Assembly: GCF_014197265.1 (NCBI RefSeq)
Contig: NZ_JACIFH010000001.1
Coordinates: 2,294,001-2,358,000, forward strand
Reading direction: 5' to 3'
Length of the DNA: 64,000 nt
Source: Microbacterium invictum
Lineage (GTDB): Bacteria; Actinomycetota; Actinomycetes; Actinomycetales; Microbacteriaceae
In this document: positions 23,021 to 30,117 of the stretch, one piece after another
Layout of the letters: every line of letters starts with the position of its first letter
Position numbering within the stretch: the first letter of the stretch is position 1
Notes under the pieces: generated by a model
Seen by the model: only the letters and a program-made list of their open reading frames with translations
Databases searched by the model: none
Told to the model about the DNA's origin: nothing
Position numbers and translations under genes: made by a program

Positions 23021-24430
23021 ATGCTCCTCGAACGCCTCTATGACGACGACCTCGCCCACGCCAGCTATGTCACCGGCTGCCAGCGCACCGGCGAAGCGAT
23101 CGTGGTCGACCCGCGCCGCGACGTGCAGGTCTACCTCGACCTCGCCGCGAAGCACGGCATGACCATCACCGCCGTCACCGAAACCCACATCCACGCGGAC
23201 TACCTCTCCGGCACCCGCGAGCTCGCCGCCCGCACCGGAGCGACAATGTACGTCTCCGGTGAGGGCGGACCCGACTGGCAGTACGGTTCCGGGTTCCAGG
23301 AGGCCACCCGGATGATGCACGGCCACCGCATCACTGTCGGGAACATCACCGTTGAGGCGGTCCACACCCCCGGGCATACTCCCGAGCACCTGTCCTTCCT
23401 GGTCACCGACGGCGCCGCCTCCTCTGAGCCGGGCTACGTCCTGACCGGTGACTTCGTGTTCGTCGGTGACGTCGGGCGACCGGACCTGCTCGATGAGGCC
23501 GCCGGCGGTGTCGACACCCGCTTCGACGGTGCTCGCGACCTGTTCGCCAGCCTCCGCGACCGTTTCCTCACCCTGCCCGACTACGTGCAGGTTCTCCCCG
23601 CTCACGGGTCGGGTTCCGCATGCGGTAAAGCGCTCGGCGCCGTCCCCAGCTCGACCGTCGGCTACGAACGGCGCTTCGCGTGGTGGGCACCGTACCTTGC
23701 AGCGGGCGACGAGCAGGGGTTCATCGACACGCTGCTGAACGATCAGCCCGACGCGCACGCGTACTTCGCGCGCATGAAGCGGCAGAACCGCGTCGGGCCG
23801 GCCCTGCGTGGCCAGCTCAGCCCGTTGACCGAGTACTCGGCGTCCGAGCTTCGCGCGGACATTGAGGGCGACCGGGTCATCGTGGTCGACACCCGCCACC
23901 ACTCCCTCGTCCATGAGGGCACCGTGCCGGGCGCGCTGAACGTCCCCGGGGTTGCGAAAGCGGCCAGCTACGGCGCGTGGGTCTACGACCCCGAGGTCGA
24001 AACGCGTCCGCTCGTGCTGCTCATCGACTCCGCGAACGCCGCAGCCCAGTTCCGGGACCACCTGCTGCGCGTCGGTATCGACCAGGTCGACGGGTTCACC
24101 ACCCCCCTCGACGGTCTTCCCACGGTGCAGCCCAAGACGATCGCCCCGACCGACCTTGACCAGGTCGACGCGGCGCTCCTCCTCGATGTCCGCAACCGCA
24201 CCGAGTACACCGCGGGCCACATCCCCGGCGCCAAGCAGCTCTCCGGCGGCCGTGCGCTCTGGCACACCGACGAACTGCCCGCCGGCAAGATCCTGACCTA
24301 CTGCCAGAGCGGGGTTCGTAACAGCGTCGTCGCCAGCGCCCTCCGCCGCGCCGGGCACGACGTCATCGAAATCGAAGGCAGCTACAACGCCTGGGTCGCC
24401 GCCAACACGCCCCAGGCCACCGCGGCCTGA
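23021..24430 (+). CDS. Persulfide dioxygenase-rhodanese fusion (CstB-like)
   Basis: A 469-residue enzyme that oxidises low-molecular-weight persulfides. The N-terminal metallo-beta-lactamase domain has ETHIHADYLSGTREL, HTPGHTPEH, LTGDFVFVGDVGRPDL and LPAHGSGSACG, giving the mononuclear Fe site of ETHE1-type dioxygenases. A rhodanese-homology domain follows (about residues 280-360) whose loop lacks Cys (LLIDSANAA). A second rhodanese domain has the catalytic Cys in LTYCQSGVRNS. This order, dioxygenase then inactive then active rhodanese, is that of staphylococcal CstB, which makes thiosulfate from persulfide. The neighbouring sulfur exporter supports this. Confidence 0.92.
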   Translation: MLLERLYDDDLAHASYVTGCQRTGEAIVVDPRRDVQVYLDLAAKHGMTITAVTETHIHADYLSGTRELAARTGATMYVSGEGGPDWQYGSGFQEATRMMHGHRITVGNITVEAVHTPGHTPEHLSFLVTDGAASSEPGYVLTGDFVFVGDVGRPDLLDEAAGGVDTRFDGARDLFASLRDRFLTLPDYVQVLPAHGSGSACGKALGAVPSSTVGYERRFAWWAPYLAAGDEQGFIDTLLNDQPDAHAYFARMKRQNRVGPALRGQLSPLTEYSASELRADIEGDRVIVVDTRHHSLVHEGTVPGALNVPGVAKAASYGAWVYDPEVETRPLVLLIDSANAAAQFRDHLLRVGIDQVDGFTTPLDGLPTVQPKTIAPTDLDQVDAALLLDVRNRTEYTAGHIPGAKQLSGGRALWHTDELPAGKILTYCQSGVRNSVVASALRRAGHDVIEIEGSYNAWVAANTPQATAA

Positions 24431-24448
24431 TCAGACCGGGGAGCTCGA

Positions 24449-25219
24449 GTGAGTACGTCCATGGTCATCGCCATGACCCTCGCGGTCCTGGTCGGTGTCG
24501 CACTCGGGCTCCTCGGCGGCGGGGGCTCCATCCTCACCGTCCCCATCTTCACTCTCGTCCTCGGCACCGGAACACGAGAAGCGATCGTCTCCTCCCTCTT
24601 CGTCGTCGCTATCACTAGCGCGGTCTCCACCGCGCTCCGGATCGGTCGACGCGAGGTGCGGTGGAAGGTCGCAGCGATCTTCGCCGCGACCGGGCTGATC
24701 GGGGGCGTAGCTGGCGGGGTGGTCGGCCAGTTCCTCCCGGAACCCGTCCTCACGGTCCTGTTTGCTGCGATCATGATCGTCACCGCAATCGCCATGATGC
24801 GGCCCCGGGAAGAGCACACCGAACCTCGTCAGACGCGGCCGATCGTGCGGACAACCCGAACGGCAGCCACCGGCCTCGGCGTGGGAGTCCTCACGGGAGC
24901 CCTAGGAGCCGGCGGCGGGTTTCTCATCGTCCCCGCACTCACCTTCCTCGGCCTCCCCATTGCCGCGGCCGTGGGGACCTCGCTCCTGGTCATCGTCGTG
25001 AACTCGTCCGCCGGGTTCCTCACGCAAATCAGCACCGTGGCCATCCACTGGCCCACCGTCCTCACCTTCACCGCCCTCGCGGTCGCCGGATCGTTCATCG
25101 GCCTGGCGCTCTCGTGCCGCCTCCCCGCCGCCGGCATCCGCACCGGATTCGGAGTCCTCGTGCTGGCCGTGGGGCTGACCATGCTCACCGCCCTCATCAT
25201 TCAGACCCTCTCCGCCTGA
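24449..25219 (+). CDS. TauE/SafE-family sulfite or sulfur-anion exporter
   Basis: A 256-residue membrane protein with about eight helices and the family glycine motifs GVALGLLGGGGSILTVPI and GVLTGALGAGGGFLIVPAL in its two internally similar halves. GTG at 24449 follows GGGGAG. In cst operons TauE-type proteins are thought to export sulfite or thiosulfate. Here it follows the dioxygenase by 18 nt, so it probably clears the product. Substrate specificity is not readable from the sequence. Confidence 0.9.
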   Translation: MSTSMVIAMTLAVLVGVALGLLGGGGSILTVPIFTLVLGTGTREAIVSSLFVVAITSAVSTALRIGRREVRWKVAAIFAATGLIGGVAGGVVGQFLPEPVLTVLFAAIMIVTAIAMMRPREEHTEPRQTRPIVRTTRTAATGLGVGVLTGALGAGGGFLIVPALTFLGLPIAAAVGTSLLVIVVNSSAGFLTQISTVAIHWPTVLTFTALAVAGSFIGLALSCRLPAAGIRTGFGVLVLAVGLTMLTALIIQTLSA

Positions 25220-25294
25220 CCGCCACAGGAAGCCCCACATGCCCAACGCGACCGACACCGCGCCCCGCACCGGGAACACGTCGACGGATACGAG

Positions 25295-25756
25295 GTGCCC
25301 GTCCTCGACGAGCACGCCATCCGCACCGCCGCCGGCATCCTCCTCGCCACAGGCATCACCGCCTTCACGATCACACTCGTCTCCGGCAGCGTTCGGCCGC
25401 TGCAGACGTTCGGCATGTTCTTCCTTCTCGACATGACCACCCGCATCCTGATCAGTGACCGGCTGTCTCTCACCCTCGCCCTCGGCCGTGCGCTGAAGCG
25501 CCGACGCCGCCCGCTCTGGGTCGGTGCGCCGCAGAAGGTGTTCGCGTGGTGGCTCGCGCTTGGCATCGCTGCCGTCTCATGCGTGACGATGAGCGCCGGA
25601 ATCGTTCCCCTCGCCGTGACCCTCGGTCTCTGCGGGATCTGCTTCACCCTCCTCCTTCTAGAAGCCGTCTTCGGGTGGTGCGCGGGATGCGCCCTGCACC
25701 AACGCTTCAGCAGGCAACCCACCCGCCACTGCGCCACCGGCGCCTGCGACCGATAA
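25295..25756 (+). CDS. DUF4395 membrane protein (probably frameshifted at its 5' end)
   Basis: A 153-residue predicted membrane protein of the DUF4395 family, with helices around residues 12-30, 34-52, 85-103 and 107-130 and a Cys-containing C-terminus (GWCAGCALHQRF). The annotated start is GTG 25295, but a better ribosome site (AGGAAG) serves ATG 25239 in another frame (MPNATDTAP). One extra C in the CCCC run at 25263-25266 would fuse that start to the in-frame segment HREHVDGYEVPVLDE. DUF4395 genes are commonly found with thioredoxin/rhodanese genes; function is unknown. Confidence 0.75.
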   Translation: MPVLDEHAIRTAAGILLATGITAFTITLVSGSVRPLQTFGMFFLLDMTTRILISDRLSLTLALGRALKRRRRPLWVGAPQKVFAWWLALGIAAVSCVTMSAGIVPLAVTLGLCGICFTLLLLEAVFGWCAGCALHQRFSRQPTRHCATGACDR

Positions 25757-25785
25757 CCCTCCACCCCAAGCCCGAAAGGACGCGC

Positions 25786-25896
25786 ATGCGCCGCCTCGCC
25801 CTCACCACCCTTACCGTCATCGCCGCGATCACCCTCACGTCCTGCGCCGCCACACCCGCACCGTATAGTAGGAACCGGCGACAGAATTCAACATAG
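25786..25896 (+). pseudogene. Truncated lipoprotein gene
   Basis: The ATG at 25786 follows GAAAGGA and encodes a complete lipoprotein signal peptide (MRRLALTTLTVIAAI, lipobox LTSC) plus CAATPAP. The sequence then changes abruptly to YSRNRRQNST and stops. A signal peptide with only about 17 residues after the Cys is unlikely to be a working gene. The break at about 25863 is a candidate deletion or recombination joint between the sulfur operon and the TetR locus. Confidence 0.6.
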
Positions 25897-25918
25897 CGTG
25901 TAAAACGAGGAGGACGAG

Positions 25919-26686
25919 ATGCGGGAACACACCGGCGTTGACGTCCCTGTTGAGCCTCGGCTCCGCTCCTATGCGGGTCGTCCCGTGCTGACCCGGGAAG
26001 CCATTTTCGACACCGCGCTGCAGATTGCGGGAGAAGAAGGTCTAGCAGCGCTCACGATGCGACGTCTCGCCGCCGCGGTGAACGTGACCGTGCGTGCGCT
26101 GTACCACCACGTCGACGACCGGCAAGACGTGATCGACGGTGTCGCACGCCTGCTGGTGGCAGGCCTCCCAGAGCACGACTTCGATGTCGACGACTGGCGT
26201 GGGAGCATCCGCGGTGTGTTCCGCGACGCACGAGAGGCCTACCGGCGGCATCCGCGTGCCCTGCTGATCGGCATGGAGGAGCAGGTCACGCCGGCCGGCG
26301 TCGAGGCTGAAAGGATCCTCTCCCCGGAATGGATGCTCGCCTACTTCGTGCGCATCGGGCTCCCCCTACCCGACGCCCTCGCGCTGCGGATGCAGCTTCT
26401 CACCCAGGTGCTCGGGTTCGTGCTGTCGGTGGACTACCCCGCCGACCGTGCGTCGCCTGCCCAGCGTGAGCGTCTGCTGGATCCGGTGCCGTCCGCCTGG
26501 CTCGCCGCCTTCCCCGAGCTCACCGCGCCGACCGTGCGTGCCGCCGCGGCCCGGCCGGCACTGACGCCCGACGAAGCGTTCGAGCACATTATCGACACCA
26601 TCATCCGCGGTCTCGAGCCACGGATCGGCCAGACGATGGATGACGAGGCGCAGCAGCGCCCACCAGAGGACGAGGAGAACTCATGA
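25919..26686 (+). CDS. TetR-family transcriptional regulator
   Basis: A 255-residue regulator. ATG 25919 is preceded by GAGGAGG. The N-terminal helix-turn-helix reads LTMRRLAAAVNVTVRALYHH (about residues 45-66), and the ligand-binding half has the layout of TetR C-terminal family 24-like proteins. The C-terminus is acidic. It overlaps the next gene by ATGA and forms a unit with the YkoE-like and siderophore-interacting genes, which it probably controls. No clear dyad was identified in the short upstream stretch. Confidence 0.88.
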   Translation: MREHTGVDVPVEPRLRSYAGRPVLTREAIFDTALQIAGEEGLAALTMRRLAAAVNVTVRALYHHVDDRQDVIDGVARLLVAGLPEHDFDVDDWRGSIRGVFRDAREAYRRHPRALLIGMEEQVTPAGVEAERILSPEWMLAYFVRIGLPLPDALALRMQLLTQVLGFVLSVDYPADRASPAQRERLLDPVPSAWLAAFPELTAPTVRAAAARPALTPDEAFEHIIDTIIRGLEPRIGQTMDDEAQQRPPEDEENS

Positions 26687-27258
26687 AGCGCGTCACCACA
26701 CGGACTCTGCTCACTTGCGCCGCCATCGGTGTCGCCTTCGGCGTCATCGGCATCGGCGACAGCGCGCTGATGGCCGCTGTCGCCCTCGCCGCCCCGCCGT
26801 TCTACCCCGTCCTCAGCGGCGTGTACCTGATGCCGGGGATCATCGCCGTCTCGCTGCTGAGACGGCCGGGTGTCGCCATCCTCACCCGGGTGCTCGCCGG
26901 GCTGGTCTCCGTCGGGGCGACATCGGCGATCATGGCACCGGGACTTGCGTTCATCCTGTTCGGGGTCGTGCTCGAGGTGGCTCATCTCGCCACCCGCTAT
27001 CGCAACTGGTCGGCGTGGCCCGTCTACATCGCAGCCGCTCTCGTCGGTCTGCTGGGTGCGGTCAGTTCGTTCGCACTGCTGGGCGGATCGACACTGCCCG
27101 TCGCCGTCATGATCCTCGCCCCGATCACCATCGTCGGCGCCACCCTGCTGTGGGCGCTCCTGGCCCGCACCATCGCCGCCGCCCTTCGCCGGACCGGCGT
27201 GGGCGCACCTCCCGCTCACCCGCAGCAGACGGCGACCGTCACCGCTGACGCAGACTGA
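26683..27258 (+). CDS. ECF-type S-component-like membrane protein (YkoE-like)
   Basis: A 191-residue protein with about six helices. The segment GVYLMPGIIAVSLLRRPGVAILTRVLAGLVSV and FGVVLEVAHLATRYRNW resemble YkoE, the substrate-binding subunit of an energy-coupling-factor vitamin (hydroxymethylpyrimidine/thiamine) importer. No EcfA or EcfT gene is in the window, so it would have to use a module encoded elsewhere or act alone. Linkage to a siderophore-interacting reductase suggests a metal-chelate or haem substrate instead (inference). Confidence 0.6.
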   Translation: MKRVTTRTLLTCAAIGVAFGVIGIGDSALMAAVALAAPPFYPVLSGVYLMPGIIAVSLLRRPGVAILTRVLAGLVSVGATSAIMAPGLAFILFGVVLEVAHLATRYRNWSAWPVYIAAALVGLLGAVSSFALLGGSTLPVAVMILAPITIVGATLLWALLARTIAAALRRTGVGAPPAHPQQTATVTADAD

Positions 27259-27259
27259 C

Positions 27260-27994
27260 GTGCCTTCCGCCCCCGCGCTGCTCGCCGACAGCATCGAACG
27301 GGCCGGCGTACCCTCCGTCGTGGTCGATACGCGACCGTTGTGCCGCTCACTATTGCGGGTGGAATTCGAACTGGAGACAGTGCCCGCGATCGCTGCCGAG
27401 CCCGGCGCACACGCCGCGTTTCGTGTCGCCCAGACCCAGTTCCGGCACTTCACGATCGCCGAGATCGACCCGGTCCGCTTTCGTGCGACGATCATCGCCC
27501 AGCAGCACCGCGGCCACAAGGGTGAGTCGACCGGCGCTGAGCAGGCACTCGCCACCTGGGCGCCCGGAGACCACGTGAACTGGTGTGGAATCCAGGTTTC
27601 ACGAGGCCTGCGCTGGCGCCCGAACAGCGATGCCGTGCTGCTCGGAGACGCAAGCACGGTCGGCCTGGCATCCGCCTTCGCACGCCGGGCCCTGCGTGAC
27701 GGATGCAGGCTGACTGGCGCTGTGGAAGTCGAGGCGGATGCCGTAGCAGCCGCCAAGCACCTGCTCCCGGCATTCGAGGTCCTGACCTCGCAGACTCTCC
27801 CCGGTCGAGGGTTGGATGCGTGGCTGGCGGACTTCGGTGCGGAAGGGAAAGGAGCAGTGGCGCCGCTGTACTATCTCGCCGGCGGCGCCCACATCATCCA
27901 GCGGCTGCGCGCTGACCTTCGATTTCTGGGTGTGCCGCGGAAGTCCATTCTCAGCCACCCCTTCTGGGCTGCCGGGAAACAGGGGCTGGGGTAG
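27260..27994 (+). CDS. Siderophore-interacting FAD protein
   Basis: A 244-residue flavoprotein of the siderophore-interacting/ferric-chelate reductase type. It begins with GTG at 27260, one base after the previous stop. The FAD-binding part contains FRHFTIAEIDPVRF and the dinucleotide part contains LLGDASTVGLASAFAR. The tail SILSHPFWAAGKQGLG is characteristic of the family's C-terminal helix. Role: reducing Fe(III)-chelates in the cytosol to release iron. It ends the TetR-led unit. Confidence 0.8.
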   Translation: MPSAPALLADSIERAGVPSVVVDTRPLCRSLLRVEFELETVPAIAAEPGAHAAFRVAQTQFRHFTIAEIDPVRFRATIIAQQHRGHKGESTGAEQALATWAPGDHVNWCGIQVSRGLRWRPNSDAVLLGDASTVGLASAFARRALRDGCRLTGAVEVEADAVAAAKHLLPAFEVLTSQTLPGRGLDAWLADFGAEGKGAVAPLYYLAGGAHIIQRLRADLRFLGVPRKSILSHPFWAAGKQGLG

Positions 27995-28007
27995 ACCCGC
28001 GCGGCAC

Positions 28008-28020
28008 TAGTGTCTGTCTC
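28008..28020 (+). promoter_or_regulatory. Leaderless -10 element for the CinA-family gene
   Basis: TAGTGT (28008-28013) in the context CACTAGTGT lies 7 nt before the ATG, which places transcription start at the start codon. The MFS gene at 30118 has the closely similar CACTAGGGT at the same distance. No ribosome site is present. Confidence 0.45.
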
Positions 28021-28506
28021 ATGAGCGCCGTGGATGCCATCGTCGACGACATCGCGAACGCGTGCCTCGCCCGTGAGATGACCGTCGGCGTCATCGAGTC
28101 GCTCACCAGCGGCGCCGTCGCCAGCGCACTCGGGCGCGGGCATGAGGCCGCGGAGTGGTTCCGCGGAGGTGTGGTGGCGTACGAGACTGAGACGAAGCAA
28201 TGGGTGCTCGGCCTCGTGCCGGGAACCGACCCCTGCTCGCCGTCGTGCGCCGCGCAACTCGCGGCGAACGGCCGCGCGCTGTTGCGTGCTGACGTCTGCG
28301 CGTCGGTCACCGGCATCGGCGGGCCCGAGCCGGTGGATGACCATCCTGCCGGCGAAGTGCACGTGGGCGTCTCGACCGCGCAGGGCTGGACGACGCGGGT
28401 CCATTACTTCGACGGGCCACCGGAAGATGTCGTCGAGCAGAGCGTCCTGGCCACGCTGTCGAGACTGTACGACACGCTGACCCCGACTCCGGGGCCGGGC
28501 GCCTGA
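28021..28506 (+). CDS. CinA C-terminal-domain protein (PncC-type amidase)
   Basis: A 161-residue stand-alone CinA C-terminal domain, the nicotinamide-nucleotide amidase (PncC) fold of the pyridine nucleotide salvage cycle. The motifs GVIESLTSGAVASAL, FRGGVVAYETETKQWVLG and ASVTGIGGPE are visible. The usual ESxTGG appears as ESLTSG, so one catalytic-region Gly is replaced. The start ATG has no ribosome site and appears leaderless. It is the first gene that looks like ordinary chromosome after the island. Confidence 0.85.
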   Translation: MSAVDAIVDDIANACLAREMTVGVIESLTSGAVASALGRGHEAAEWFRGGVVAYETETKQWVLGLVPGTDPCSPSCAAQLAANGRALLRADVCASVTGIGGPEPVDDHPAGEVHVGVSTAQGWTTRVHYFDGPPEDVVEQSVLATLSRLYDTLTPTPGPGA

Positions 28507-28629
28507 GGGCCGCATCCCCGGCATCCAGCGAGCCCCTGATTCCACAGCCTCCGGCATCCCCAGCCATCGCACTGACAGCGCAGGTAGTCTGAACTGACCC
28601 CGGCCCGCCCCCGATTCGCGAGCGCTCAT

Positions 28630-29769
28630 ATGGATCTGTCGATCATCGTTCCGACCTTCAACGAAGGTCCGAACGTCGGCGAACTGCTGCGCCGCATCGG
28701 CGAGGCGATGGGCGATCGCCGGTTCGAGGTCATCTTCGCCGACGATTCGACCGACGACACCCCCGCGATCATCGCTGCCGCCGCGGCGAAGGCCCCGTAT
28801 CCGGTGCGGCTGCTGCACCGCGAAGAAGCGACCGCCGGCCTCGGCGGCGCCGTCGTCGAGGGCGTGCACCTGGCCGCCGCGCGGTGGTGCCTGGTCATGG
28901 ACGGCGACCTGCAGCATCCGCCCGAGGACATCCCCCGACTGCTCGATCGCGCCGCCCAGGGGGACGTCGACGTGGTCGTCGCCTCGCGGTACATCGCCGG
29001 GGGCGACTCGAACGGGCTCGCCGACGCGACGCGCAGCACGGTCTCGCGTGCGTCGACGCTGCTGACGAAGTCGATGTTCCCCCGCAAGCTCCACGGCTGC
29101 TCCGACCCGATGACCGGGTTCTTCCTGGTCGATCGCGAGGCCGTCGACGTCGACGCGCTGCGCCCGCGCGGCTTCAAGATCCTTCTCGAGATCCTCGCGC
29201 GACGCCAGTTGCGCGTCGCCGAGGTCCCGTTCCAGTTCGCGAGCCGCCACGCCGGCGAGTCGAAGGCGTCGATCCGGCAGGGGCTCCGCTTCCTCACGCA
29301 GCTGGCCATGCTGCGCTTCGGCCGCATGTCGGCGTTCGCCCTCGTCGGGGGCGCCGGCGCCGTCGTCAACCTCGTGATCATGTGGGGCCTCATCCGCCTC
29401 GGCGTGGACTACGTCGTCGCCGCCATCATCGCCAGCGAGCTGACGATCATCGGCAACTTCCTGCTGCTCGAGTTCCTCGTGTTCGCCGACATGCGCGCCG
29501 AGTCCGGGCGCATGTGGCACCGATTCCTGAAGTCGTTCGCGTTCAACAACGTCGAGGCGATCATCCGCATCCCGGTCATGTGGGTGCTGGTCGAAAGTGC
29601 CCACATCCCGAGCGTGCTCGCCGCGGGGCTGACGCTGATCGCCGCGTTCGTGCTGCGTTTCGTGTTCCACGCGCTGGTCGTCTACGCACCCAAGCGCGTG
29701 ATCAAGCCCCCGCCGGAGCCCGCCCCCGCGCCCTCACGGCCGACGCTCAATGTGGGTCAGGAAGAATAG
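28630..29769 (+). CDS. GT2 glycosyltransferase fused to a GtrA-like domain
   Basis: A 379-residue membrane protein. Residues 1-225 are a polyprenyl-phosphate-mannose-synthase-type GT-A domain: LSIIVPTFNEGPNVGELL, FADDSTDDT, and the metal motif MDGDLQHPPED. Residues ~235-350 form four helices of the GtrA type, used in flipping or handling polyprenyl-linked sugars. The Pro-rich C-terminus is cytosolic. Likely role: transfer of a sugar to undecaprenyl/polyprenyl phosphate for cell-wall glycopolymer decoration; the sugar is unknown. It is followed 4 nt later by the glutaredoxin-like gene. Confidence 0.88.
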   Translation: MDLSIIVPTFNEGPNVGELLRRIGEAMGDRRFEVIFADDSTDDTPAIIAAAAAKAPYPVRLLHREEATAGLGGAVVEGVHLAAARWCLVMDGDLQHPPEDIPRLLDRAAQGDVDVVVASRYIAGGDSNGLADATRSTVSRASTLLTKSMFPRKLHGCSDPMTGFFLVDREAVDVDALRPRGFKILLEILARRQLRVAEVPFQFASRHAGESKASIRQGLRFLTQLAMLRFGRMSAFALVGGAGAVVNLVIMWGLIRLGVDYVVAAIIASELTIIGNFLLLEFLVFADMRAESGRMWHRFLKSFAFNNVEAIIRIPVMWVLVESAHIPSVLAAGLTLIAAFVLRFVFHALVVYAPKRVIKPPPEPAPAPSRPTLNVGQEE

Positions 29770-29773
29770 GGGG

Positions 29774-30031
29774 ATGACCTCCCCCGACACGATCACCGTC
29801 TTCGGCGCCGACTGGTGCCGCGACTGCCGCCGCACGAAGTCCCAGCTCGAAGAGCTGGGCGTCTCGTTCACCTACGTCGATCTCGAGGCCGACCCCGCCG
29901 CCGCGGACGTCGCACGCGAGATTTCGGGCCGCACGAATATTCCGGTGGTCGTATACCCCGACTCCTCGCACCACGTCGAGCCGGCGAACATCGACGTCGA
30001 GGCGAAGCTGCGCGAGCTGTCCCTCATCTGA
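29774..30031 (+). CDS. Glutaredoxin/mycoredoxin-like protein
   Basis: An 85-residue single-domain thioredoxin-fold protein. The active site is GADWCRDCRRTK (CRDC), with the cis-Pro segment GRTNIPVVVYPDSSH. The size and WCxxC placement match mycoredoxin/glutaredoxin-type proteins that use mycothiol in actinobacteria. ATG 29774 follows AGGGGG. It is co-directional with the glycosyltransferase with a 4-nt gap, although a functional link is not obvious. A perfect hairpin follows. Confidence 0.85.
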   Translation: MTSPDTITVFGADWCRDCRRTKSQLEELGVSFTYVDLEADPAAADVAREISGRTNIPVVVYPDSSHHVEPANIDVEAKLRELSLI

Positions 30032-30064
30032 CCGGGTGCCGGGGTCATGCGACTCCGATGGCCA

Positions 30065-30097
30065 GTGGATGCCGTGGCCTGCCCACCCGGCATCCAC
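30065..30097 (+). terminator. Hairpin after the glutaredoxin-like gene
   Basis: A perfect 10-bp stem (GTGGATGCCG and complement) with a 13-nt loop starts 33 nt after the stop. It precedes the leaderless promoter of the next gene. No T-run is present. Confidence 0.6.
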
Positions 30098-30105
30098 ACC
30101 CTCAC

Positions 30106-30117
30106 TAGGGTGATGCC
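30106..30117 (+). promoter_or_regulatory. Leaderless -10 element for the MFS gene
   Basis: TAGGGT at 30106-30111 ends 6 nt before the ATG at 30118, so transcription would begin at the A of the start codon. The gene has no ribosome site, which fits leaderless expression. Confidence 0.45.

Noticed and set aside
1..28000. Integrase, plasmid replication or conjugation genes that would define an ICE or plasmid
   Set aside because: None were found; only the Tn552-like element is demonstrable within this window.
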